Shown here: positions 1 through 12,000 of the stretch, piece after piece
Numbering within the stretch: position 1 is the stretch's first letter
Layout: every line of letters begins with the position of its first letter
DNA from: Saprospiraceae bacterium
Lineage (GTDB): Bacteria > Bacteroidota > Bacteroidia > Chitinophagales > Saprospiraceae
NCBI GenBank assembly: GCA_016787345.1
Contig: JAEUUU010000023.1
Coordinates: 1 to 53,249, forward strand
Length of the DNA stretch: 53,249 nt
Direction of reading: 5' to 3'
Program-made: the position numbers and the translations under genes
Notes under the pieces: model-generated
What the model was told of the DNA's origin: nothing
Seen by the model: the letters and a program-made list of their open reading frames with translations, nothing else
The model's database searches: none

Positions 1-3000
1 TCGGGATCGTTTGTCCGTCGTACTGACCGCCCGTGTAGAACACCGAGTAGTTCGTGGCTGCCGCGTCGCTCGGGTTAACCTTCACGTTCGTCGGGGCCCA
101 GGGAGCCGGCGTGCCAGGGGCCGAGATGATCGGGCCCGGCAGGTTCTGGCTGCTGTTCGTCTGCGGGTTCGGGTTCGGGTTCGGTACGTATACGCAGGGC
201 AGGTTCGGGTTGTACGTGCACCAGTTGATCACTGTCCACGTACGCTCGATTTTGAAGCATGCATCCGGTACTACCGTGAACACTTCGTCTTCGAACGATA
301 CACCCAGCAGTTCGCAGTCCTCGCCGAAGAAGGTCGGCTCGCCGTAGTTACCCGTACCGTCGCATACCGTCACGATCACGTCGTTCGGGAAGCGCAGGAA
401 GTAGTCTTGCGTGTAGTTTACGAATACGCGCTGCGTGCACTGGCTCGAGAAGCCGTGGCAGTCGAAGGCACGGAACGTGCGCGTGATCGTACCGCGGTTA
501 CACACCGTGTCGAACAGCGTGTAACTGGCCGTGTGTTGCAGACCGCATTGATCCTGGTACACTTTCGTCGTATCCAGGCAGCAGTTGTCGGCTACCGTGG
601 CTTTGCCGTAGGCCCACAGGCTCGGGTCGAAGTTTTCGCAGTCGACCGTGGCGTTGGCCGGCGGGAGACAGGCCGGTTTGATCTTGTCTTGTACCTCTAC
701 CTGAACCATACACTGGTTGGAGATCGGCGAACCGTCGAGGCCATACGTCAGGTTACCGAGGATATCCGTTTGGTATACCGTCAGGAGTACCGTTTGGGTC
801 GTACCGACTTCGCAGCAGTAGAACTTGATCGAATCGGCTTCGGCCGTGGCCACATCGTATTCGCTTTCGTCGCCAATGCAATCATCCTGGCTGAGCGACT
901 CAATACAAGCGGAGTAAGGCGCCATACGTTGGATGGTCAGCTTGATACCGCCGCAGTTGTCGTCGGAACCGGAGTCGAAGGCCGAGGCTGCAACCCAGGT
1001 TACACCTGCGCCTTCACAGCCGTTTTCAGGCGTATAGCAGTCGTAGAGGTCGTCTACATTGATGGCTACCGTCGTGAATTGCTGGCAATTTGCTGCCGGC
1101 GGCGTCAGGTCTTGCACTGTTACATTAAAGGAACAGGACGAGTGGTTGCCACAGTCGTCGGTCATCGTGTAGATTACCGTATGGGTGCCGAGCGGCAAGC
1201 AGGCAGGCGTGTAGCCGTACACTGCCAGGGTATCCGAATTCCAGTAGTTGTTGCCTGGGAAGTCGGTCAGCGTGCCTTCCATGGTGTACGCGTTCAGCTG
1301 AGCGCCGGTTTCGTAGTCATGAGTCAGCACCTTGGCCGAGATATGGTTGATCCGCGAGCAGTTGTCGGTAACAATCAGGTCGGGCAGGTCGACGGTTGCG
1401 CAGCAGTTGAACGGATCGGTGCCTACGGTGAGGTCGGCCGGGCATTCGAAGCTCGGTCCGGTTTCGTCGAGCACTTTGATCACTTGTACATAGTACTGCG
1501 GGTTGGTCGTCGGCGGGAACGGCGAGGTCGGCAGGCACCAGTCGAGGACCGTCCAGGTACGGATGATCTTGTAGGAGCCGTCGCAGATGGGCAGAATCTC
1601 GTCGTTGTAATTGGTCGTCAGTTCGCAGTAGCCCGAGTTCGGCCAGAGCGGGAATTGCTGGCCAAATTCCGGAATGTAGGGCACGCCGGTGAATTCGGGG
1701 CTGGTTGCAGTGCTGCCGCAGCCCACGGTTACATCGGCCGGGAAGAACACATCGTACACGTGTTTGCGGTCGAAGTAGATGTATTGCGTGCAGGTCGACT
1801 GGTTGTTGTACTGGTCTTTCACCACCCAGATACGCTCTACGAAGGCGCTGTAATCGCCCAGGCTGTTGCAACCGAGGTCAAACCAGGTGTCCGTGTAGGT
1901 CAGCGTCGTCGGGGTGCAATCTTCCGTGTACGGATAAGCTTCCTGGATACCCAATACGTTGGACAGGTAAGCCGGGTCGTATTGCGTGATGGCGCAGGAG
2001 ATATGCACGTCGGCGCACTCGATCACCGGCGGCAATTTATCCTCGAGGATAATATGCCCCCAGGTCTTGTTGCAGGTCAGGATATTCTCCACTTCAACCA
2101 CCAGGGTTTGGCCGATGAAGGAAGCCGGGATCGGATTGGGTACGTTCTGACCGGTGAGGGTCTTGATCGACTTGATTTTGTAGAAACCGCCCAAGGGGTA
2201 GGTTTCTTCCGTGCACTGGTCGTTTTCACCTTCGAGCAGCATGCCCGGCAGCAGGTTGAGTACACAGTTTTCATCGATAGAAGCGTACACCAGATCGTTC
2301 GACACGAGGTCTTGTGCGTCTTGCCAGCAGTTGCCCAACAGCGTCGGGTCGTCGGAACCGCCGGTATCGCCCAATACGCCAGGGTTGTTCGACATCGGAT
2401 CCATACCCGCATCCGACTGGTCGGCTGCTACGTACTGAGCGCCGCCGTTGAAGAAGTCGGGGATCGGAACGCCCTGGAAGTTTTGCGCCTTGCCGGTGAC
2501 GGAAGCCTGCGATTTAGGATTGGCCGGTGCGTTGGGAGCCGTCGGGTTGAGGTTGAAACGCACGCGGATGCAGATTTGCTGACCCGGCCAGAGCAGGCCG
2601 CTACCGCCGTCGAAGAGGTTTTTATTGGTACCTCCGTTGTAGGCGGCATTGATCACAGGATTTTGCTGCGCATCGCTCGACACGATTTCGGGCGTACCCA
2701 ACATGCCGAGGAACATCGATCCGTAGGCATTGGAGCCGGCGAGATCCAGCACGGCCTGCAGGCTGGCCAGCGGTGCAGTGCTGTTGTTTTTGATGCAGAG
2801 GTCCATGATTACACCGAACTGGCCACACACCGTTTTTTCGAAGCCTTTGATGGCCATAGCGGCGGCAATACGCGGTTCGTCGATCCAACCCAGGTCAAGC
2901 GACAGGTTCTCCTGATTGTCGGGGAAGCCGTTGCCGCCGTTGTTATCCGAGATGCCGTTTTCAGCGGTCGGCAGGAATACCGTGGTGAGGTTCGGGATGC

Positions 3001-6000
3001 TGATCGCGATAGCCGGCGTACCGTCCGAGTCAATATTATCGTTGCCGGGCAGGTTCGGGATCGTCAGGATTTTGTTGGCCGGAGCGATACTTGCACCCGC
3101 GGCGCCGTTGGCTGCCGTGTATTTCTGCGGCAGGAGGCGGTAGTTGGTGGACGGGATCAAGCCGCGGAAGATGTATTTACCGCCGTTGCTTGTCGTGGTC
3201 ATGTACACGCGGTCGTCACCTGCGGGCGTTGCGCTGTTGGCTGCCGTTTGGAACACGCCGTCTTCACCAGCCCAGATCAGGTTGAGTTTGATGCCGTCGA
3301 GCGCCATCTCGCTGGCATCTTCGTCGCCTTCGATATCCGGATTATCCATCCAGGTATAGTTGCCGATAAGTGCCAGAGGCAGTTTGTAGTCTTCCACCTC
3401 GCCGGTCGGGAAAACGCCGTTGCCCGGGATAGCCGGACCCGTGGCGCTCACACCGCCGTTTTTGGAGTAGCGGAAGCGTGCGAACAGGTTGCCGCCGTTG
3501 AAGGTAGCGTTGGCCGGTACGTCGAAGCAGAAGTTTTGAGCCGACACACCGCCGTTCGGGATGGTAGCGCCTGCCGGAGCGAAGCTTCCGGTAGTCAGCT
3601 GCTCATTGGCTTCAAATGTGCCGTTGCCGTTGAAGTCGATCCAGGCCTGGAGAATAGCCGGACCGCCGGTGTTGTTGCGTGCCGTCACTTTTACACAGGC
3701 CTGATTGCCCGGAATAAGCGGCGTCGGGAACGAAATGCCGTTTTCATCGTCGCCGGCGGGCGTGCAGGTACCGAGCGAGCCCGGACCGGCGTTGCCGTCG
3801 TCGCCACCGGTCATGAAACCGGCCATGGCTTCGGGCTGACCGTCGAGATCAACGTCGACGCAAGCGCCGAGGTAGAGGTCGGGGTTCACCGTATGAACGG
3901 CGCCCGTGCTGGCTTGCGTAGTGCCGTAGGTATTGGGCAAGTCGCCGAAGTCGAAGCCGAGGTAGCCAAAGTCGAAGGAGAAATTGCCCTGGTTATCGGG
4001 GAATCCATTGATCACCAGCGGGTTGTCGCCCGTGCCGTTTTCGTTCGTCGGCAATGTGGTCGGCGGGTTCGGTACAGTGAAGTTGACACCGGCCGGGTTG
4101 TCCGAATCCACGAAGTCCTGCGTATTTCCGTTCACATCGATCACAAGCGTGGGCACGTAGCCGAATGGCGGCACCACCATGCGGTAGTTGCCCGGGATAA
4201 GGCCGCAGAACATGTATTTACCGTTGATACCGTTCTCGGGCGCCGTAACGTCCGTGTAGGTACGGTTGTCGATCGTGGTGGCGAAGTTGCCGTCGGGGCC
4301 AGCCCATTGCAGTTCAACCGTTATGTTGTTGATACCCAACACGCCGGATTCATCCTGAATACCGTTGATATTGGCATCGATCCAGACATAGTTACCGGCT
4401 TTTGCCAGCGGCACTTTGTAATCTTCCACTTCACCGATCGGGTACGGCATGGTAGCCGGGCCACCGGCGGAGAGGCCGCCCGTGGGCGAGAGGCGGAAGC
4501 GGGCGAATGCCTGGCCGCCGAAGAAGGTTGCCGTTGCGGGCACGTCGAAGCAGAAGTCGGTGTTCACGTTTGCACCGGCAGGCACGATAGCGCCGGGCGC
4601 TGCGGCTGCAAAGGAACCGGTATTCAGCTGTTCGCCGGCATCGAGCACGTCGCCGTCGCCGTTCCAGTCGATCCAGCCTTGCAGTACGGCCGTACCGCCG
4701 AGGTTGTTCATCGTATTGACGCGGATGCAAGCCTGGAATCCGGGGATCATCGGGGTGAGGAAGGTCACGCCGTTTTCGTCGTCGCCGGCGCCGCCTTCGT
4801 TGTAGCCGCCGTTGTTGTTGTCGTCGCCGCCGGTCATCAGACCAGCCATGGCTTCGGGTTGGCCTTCCAGTTCACCGTCGACCGAAGCGCCCAGTTTGAG
4901 GTTCGGGTTGACAATGTGTTTCGGGCCATTGGAAGCGATCGTTGTGCCGTAGGAGTTGGGCAAATCGCCGTAGTCTACGCTCACAAAACCGAAATCGAAG
5001 GTCAGGTTGTTCTGATTGTCCGGGAAGTTCGGATCATTCGGAACGTCGCCCGTGCCGTTTTCATTGGTCGGCAAAGTGGTGGGCGGGTTCGGGATGGCCA
5101 CCATGGTACCTGCCGGATCGTCCGAATCCGTCACGTCGCCACCCTGGTCGAGTTGCGTCGGGATGAAGCCGGCCGGGAAGGTCGGTACGCTCAGTTTGTA
5201 CATACCCGGCGTGAGGCCGAGGAACATGTACTGGCCGTTGACGCCGTTCATGTTGGAAGTCACGACGGAGTAGGTCACGTCGTCGCCGCCGCCAGCCACG
5301 CCGTTCGGGCCGAACCATACGAGTTGTACGGTGACGCCGTTGAGGCCGTTGGAGCCGGGTTCGTTCTGAATGCCGTCGTTGTTGTTGTCGTTCCAGACGT
5401 AGTTACCGATTTTGGACAGCGGAACTTTGTAGTCTTCCACTTCACCAATCGGGAAGGGCATGTTTTCCGGGCCGTTGGGCGACAGGTTGCCGTTGGGGCT
5501 GATGCGGAAGCGCACGAATGCCTGGCCGCCGGTGAATGTCGCGTTGGCCGGTACGTTGAAGCACAATTGGGCATTGTTCAGGCCGGTGTTGAAGGGCACG
5601 GCTGCGCCGCCGCCGGGTCCGTTGAACGAACCGGTGGTCACTGCTTCACCGGCATCGCCGAAGTCGCCGTCGCCGTTCCAGTCAACCCACATTTGCAGCA
5701 CTGCGCCGCTTTGGTTGAGCATGTTCATGGCAGTGACGCGGATGCAGGCCTGGTTGCCGGGGATCATCGGCGATTCGAATACGATACCGTCTTCGTCGTC
5801 GCCGGCGCCGCCTTCGTTGTAGCCGCCGTTGTTGTTGTCGTCGCCACCGGTCATCAGGCCGGCCATGGAATCGGGCTGACCGTCGGGATCGCTATCCACG
5901 CGGGTACCGAGTTTTACGGCAGGATTGATGGTGTGTACGGGACCGTCCGAGGGGCTGCCGTCGGTGGTGCCGTAGGAATCGGGCAAGTCGCCGTAGTCGA

Positions 6001-9000
6001 GTGCGACGAAGCCGAAGTCAATTTGCAGGTTGTCCTGTGCATCCGGGAAGCCGTTGAAACCGCCGGGATCGTCGCCCGTGCCGTTTTCGCCCGTGGGCAG
6101 GCCAGGCAGCGTCGGGATCATGACCATTTCGCCGGTGTTGTTGTCAGCGTCCTGGTTTTCGTTGCCGCCCTGATTGAGTTGGGTGGGTACGAAGCCGGTC
6201 GGGTTGGTCGGCACACTGACCTTGTAAGCGCCGGGGATCAGGCCCCAGAACATATACTGGCCGTTGTTGCCGCCCATGGCAGCTGTTGTCGTGGTATACA
6301 CGCGGTTGTCGTTGGTCGTCGCAATGTCGCCGTCGGGGCCGCCCCATACCAATTGTACGGTGATGCCGTTGAGACCGTTCGTACCGGGCTCGTTTTGGAG
6401 ACCGTCGTTGTTGTTGTCGTTCCAGACGTAGGTGCCGATTTTGGCGACAGCCACTTTGTAATCTTCCACCTCGCCGATCGGGAACGGACCGGCAGCAGGG
6501 CCAGTGGGCGCAAGGCCGCCGGTGGGCGACAGACGGAAGCGCGCCATAGCCTGACCACCGTTGAAGGTAGCGCCGGCAGGCACCTCGAAGCACATCTGCT
6601 GGTTGGAAACGCCGCCGTTGGGGATTACTGCGCCCGAGGGAGCGAAGTTGCCCGTGGTGAGTTGTTCGCCGGCTTCAAACGTGCCGTTGCCGTTGAAGTC
6701 GATCCAGCCTTGTAATACAGCATTGACACCCAGGGTATTGTGAGCTGTTACACGGATGCAGGCCGTGTAGCCGGGCACCAGCGGAGTTTCAAACAATACG
6801 ATACCGTTTTCGTCGTCGCCGGTGGCGCAAGTGCCTTCCACGGCGAGCGTGCTGTTGTTGTCGTCGCCGCCCGTCATGGCGCCGGCCATGGCTTCGGGCT
6901 GACCATTCACCTCACCGTCGACACAGGTGCCGAGGTAGAGATTCGGGTTGATCAGGTGTTTCGGACCGCTCGGGTTGGTGGTGCCGTAGGTATCGGGCAA
7001 GTCGCCGTAGTCGACGCCGATAAAGCCGAAGTCGTAGGTCAAATCATCCTGGTTGTCGGCAAATCCGTTGGAACCGCCGGGGTTGTCGCCGGTGCCGTTT
7101 TCGCCGGTGGGCAGGTTGACCGGATTGGGAATCTGGACCATGACGCCTGCCGGGTCGTCGGCATCGGTCACGTCGCTGCCCTGATTGAGCAGGGTATTGG
7201 TAAATCCTGTGGGCGGGGTCGGGATGCTGATCTTGTACATGCCCGGCGTCAGGCCGATAAACATATATTGACCATTGATGCCCATGTTGGCAGTCGTCGT
7301 CGTGTAAACAACGTCGTCGCCGCCGCCAACTGTTCCGTTCGGGCCCAGCCAGGTCAGTTGAACCGTCACACCGTTGATACCGTTGGTGTTGGGTTCGTCT
7401 TGCTGACCGTTGTTGTTGGTGTCTTTCCAGACGTAGTTGCCCACTTTGGCGAGGGTAACTTTGTAGTCTTCCACCTCACCGAGCGGGGGTACGTCGGTCA
7501 GGGCCGTTCCGGATTGCAGGCCGCCGTTGGGCGACAGTCGGAAACGAATCATGGCCTGGCCGCCCTGGAAGGTAGCGTTGGAAGGCACATTGAAGCATAC
7601 CTGTGCATTGGTGACACCGCCGTTGGGTACGGTGAAGCCGCCGCCGGCAAAACCGCCGCTGGTGAGTTGTTCACCTGCTTCGAACGTGCCGTTACCGTTG
7701 AAATCAACCCATGCCTGGAGTTTTGCATTGGCGCCCGTGCTGTTGTTGGCCGTTACACGGATGCAAGCGGTGGAGCCGGGGATCATCGGCGTTTCGAACG
7801 TGATGCCGTTTTCGTCGTCGCCGGCTGGCGTACAGGTGCCCTGGGCGCCTGCGCCGGTATTGCCGTCGTCGCCGCCGGTCATCAGGCCGGCCATGGCTTC
7901 GGGTTGTCCGTCGGGTTCGTTATCCACGCAGGTACCCAGGTAGAGGTTGGGCGTCACCACGTGGCGCGGGCCATCGGAGGTCTGGGTAGTGCCGTAGGTG
8001 TTGGGCAAGTCGCCGTAGTCGAAGCCTACGTAGCCGAAGTCGAAGGTCAGGTTGTCCTGATTGTCGGGGAAGCCGTTGGTGCCGCCCGGCGTATCGCCCA
8101 TTCCGTTTTCGCCGGTGGGCAGGAACGATGAGGTCAGGTTGGGAACAACCACCATCACGCCGTTCGGGTTGTCGGAGTCGGTCACATCGGAGCCCGAATC
8201 GGTCACCGTGGGGATAGAACCCGCCGGCGGCGTCGGTACGCTGAGTTTGTACATACCGGATACGAGGCCAAAGAACATGTATTGGCCTGGGTTGCCGCCC
8301 ATGGTTGCAGTAGCGGCAGTATAGGTACGATTGTCGTTGGCAGTGCTGAACTCGCCGTCGGGACCAGCCCACACGAGTTGTACAGTGGTGCCGTTGATAC
8401 CCGAGCTCAGCGGTTCGTTCTGCTGGCCGTCGTTGTTGTAGTCGGTCCAAAGCAGGGTACCCACTTTGGCCAAGGGCATTTTATGGTCTTCCACTTCACC
8501 GATGCCGGCGCCGCCATTGGGCGTAAGGCCACCGGTGGTGGAGATACGGAAGCGCGACATGGCCTGGCCGCCCTGGAAAGTAGCGCCGGCAGGTACGTCG
8601 AAGCACAATTGAACGCCTGCGAGGCCGCCAACGGGGATAACAGCGCCGGTCGGTGCAAATGCACCGGTCGTCAGTTGTTCGCCGGCATCAAAGGTGCCGT
8701 TGCCGTTGAAGTCGATCCAGGCTTGCAGTACTGCGGGAGCGCCCGTGTTGTTTGTGGCCGTCACACGCAGACAAGCCTGCGTACCCGGCACGAGCGGGCT
8801 TTCGAAAATAATGCCGTTTTCGTCGTCGCCTGCGGGTGCGCAGGTTCCGAAAGTCGTGGTGCCCGCGTTGTTATCGTCGCCGCCGGTCATCAGCCCGGCC
8901 ATAGCTTGCGGAATACCGTTGGTTTCCGCATCGACGCAAGCGCCGAGGAAGAGATTCGGGTCGACAATATGGGAAGGACCGTTGTTGCCGCTGGTCGTGC

Positions 9001-12000
9001 CATAGGTATCGGGTAAGTCGCCGTAATCGCGGGCAACTGCCTGTACGAAGTAATCTTCCACCTCGCCGTCTTCGGCGCAGCCGGTGGGACCGAGGTCGTC
9101 GTTGGTAGAGATCCGGAAACGGGCGCCGAGATTCATGCCGACCACTGCGCCGGCAGGCACCGGTACGTTCATGGTCACGTTGCCGTTGGTGTTATCGGGC
9201 ACGTTTACGACAATCGTTTCACCCGGATCGTCGAGACTACCGTTTTTGTTCCAGTCGAAGAAGCCATACAAATAGGCCGTTGTCCCGCGCATATTCATCA
9301 CCGGTACACTCAGTGTCACCGTGGTGCCGGGTACAAAATCGGGGAATGTGGTGAAGCCGTCTTCATCGTCGCCGGCGGCATCGTCGCCGTTGGCATTGGC
9401 GTCGGGTTGCGCTTCGGCTTCGAAGTCGACAATATTGCCGATTTTCAATCCTGCAACAATGGTGTGGCAGGGGCCTACGCCTTCGCCGCCGCCGTTGGTA
9501 TCGTCGGTCGGATAAGTGCCCGTCGTGTTATTATCGGGCAAATCGCCGTAATCGATGTCCTGGAAGAAGGCAAAGTCGTACGTGTGGTTGACGTCGCCTG
9601 CTTTCGGCGAAGTAATCATGAGGCCCGGGAAGCCGTTGAGACCCGACAAGCCGCCGGTGAGGCCGCTCAGAACGGCGCCGTCGTTGTCGTTAAGGTCGCT
9701 GTTCGGCGCCTGGCCGGTATTGGCCACGCTGAGTTTGTAATAACCGCCGTTGACGAAGAGTTCGGCGTTGCCGGTATTCCATTGCGTCATGTTTTTGCCG
9801 ACAACCACAAAATACTTGGTGTTGGGCGACATACCCGTTTTGGGTCCGCTGTTGTACGGCGCAATCGTATCGACGTTGGTGGCGTCGAAGTAATATTCAC
9901 CACTGGCATTGGTTGTCGTAACGCCCACGGCATTGCCGAAGCGGTCGTACAATTCCACTTTGACGTTGGCCAAAGTCGCTTCGCAGGGGTCCTGAATGCC
10001 GTTTTTATTCTTGTCGTTCCAGATTCGGTTACCGATCTGGGTATTGGTGGGCAGGGCGCACAAGAGTTCGAGGTCGCCCAGACCGGAAGCTTTACCGAAG
10101 TTGCCGTCGGGCAAAGCATCGGCGCTTTCAAATAGGCAGAATGCACGCACGTAACTGCCGTCGGCGTTATTGAGGGTACGTACGCCGTTCGACCAGTAAG
10201 GCGGGCCGGTGAGGAGCGGGTCCATCATAGCGGCCATGATCTGACCGGAACCCGGCAGAAGGGCCAGGCCACCCATCATGATCTCGCTGTGGCCGCCTCC
10301 GTTCCAGATGTCGTTGTAAAATTCGCCGAAACCGGGGCCTTCGTTGTTATTGGCGCCGTTGCCGAGCACGGGGCCGGCTTTGGCGTTGTTTTCCAGTACG
10401 AATGCGCCGTTTTTCTGGTACACGCGCAACATATCGCCGCCGACGAAGCCCCAGTAGAAGCCGCCGCCAGTCGTGTTGTAGTCCTGCGAGCCGGTCTGGA
10501 AACCCGTACGGTCGCCAAAACCGAGCACCATCGAACCGTCGATATCGAATTCGATGTCGCAAAGGATGGGTTGCGGATAAGCCACGTACTGGCTGCCGCC
10601 GTTGGCCGCCATAAAGGTGTTCCAGTCATCCGTCCAGGGGTACCAGCCACTGAGGTAGGTACCGCCGAAGGGCGAGCCTTTCGGGTAAGTGAGCGGGAAG
10701 TCGAAAATAGTCGTCCAGGTATTCGTGCCCGGTGTGAAACGGAATACGAAAGCGCGTAGGTCGCTGCGATCCTGCGAGGTCTGCGCATCACAGACGGCGC
10801 CGACGTACACGTATCCTTTATACACTTTCAAGCCCCAGGGGCGCAATTCACCGCCGCCGCAACCGACGTTCGGAAGATCGAACGTACTGACGTCGGAAGC
10901 GACGTGCGTATAAGGCGTGTTCGGGTTACCGTCGTTGTCGAGGCGCAAGCTTTGCAACTTGCGTGTATGCAGGTTGGTGAAATACAGGGTATCGCCGTTG
11001 TCGGTAATGTCGATATCGCCGACACCAACCTTGCCGCATTTGATAAAGCCTTCCGGGTCGGAGTTGGGCTGTTCGCGGTTGGGCAAGAGGCCGCGGGCCG
11101 CGTTGCTGGAAACCACGCCGATATTGGCGCCGACGGCGCTGAGATCGACAAAAAGGCTGGTCGAGTTCGAAGGCGTTTGTGTGAAGTCCGTCACGTAGAT
11201 TGCACCGATACCATCGGCGCCAAGGCCCGTGTGGCGGCGCAGGAATGCCGAACTGAACGCGCGCTTGTTCTCCTTGTCGTACGCTACACCCCAGCAGGAA
11301 CCGACTTCACTCTGGTCGGCCCATTCGGTGATAAGCGACATGTTGACAGAGCCGTTGGCGTCGTAGGGGAAGCTGACAAGCGCCGGGTCGCCGGCTACGT
11401 TGCCGCCTGCCAGCGGGTTGCCGCGGGTGTAACAGGGGATGAAGACGGGCGGATTGGAATCACAATAATCACTGGGAATAAATACGCCGATATCGGTGGT
11501 GCAATTGGGCGAGGAGACAAACTGCACGGAGGTGCGGCTGTCGGCGCCATTGTTGCCCAGACGGTAATCCTTGGCAATCAGGCCGGACGAAAGCGTAAAC
11601 TCGATGCGATACGACTGGCCATCGGTCAAACCCGTGAAATAGTAATTACCGTCGGCATCAGTCGTCGTGTTGGCGACGAGTGTGCTGTTGCCGCTGGCGT
11701 CGCAGCCATAAATGCGTACTTCAACGTCCGATTGGCCGTTGGTTTCACCGGCTTGCTGAACGCCGTCCTGGTTATAATCAACAAATGCCTTGCCGCCCAC
11801 TACGCCTGCACCACCGGGACATGGGTTGGGTACGCAAGCCGTAGGAAGCGTGTACGTGTCGGAATCGAGGCAGTTGAGGTTGAAAGATGCAGAGATGTTG
11901 CCGGAAGTACCGTCGGCATTCACCTCAAATGCGACAACCTGCGGCGAAACAATCAGCGCTCCGGGCGTGATCGTACGCGATTGCGCGCCAAGTGTCACCG

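Noticed and set aside
11-6715. 2234-codon plus-strand open frame
   Set aside because: Opposite frame of the giant minus-strand gene; no domain is recognisable and composition is His/Val/Arg-rich shadow sequence.
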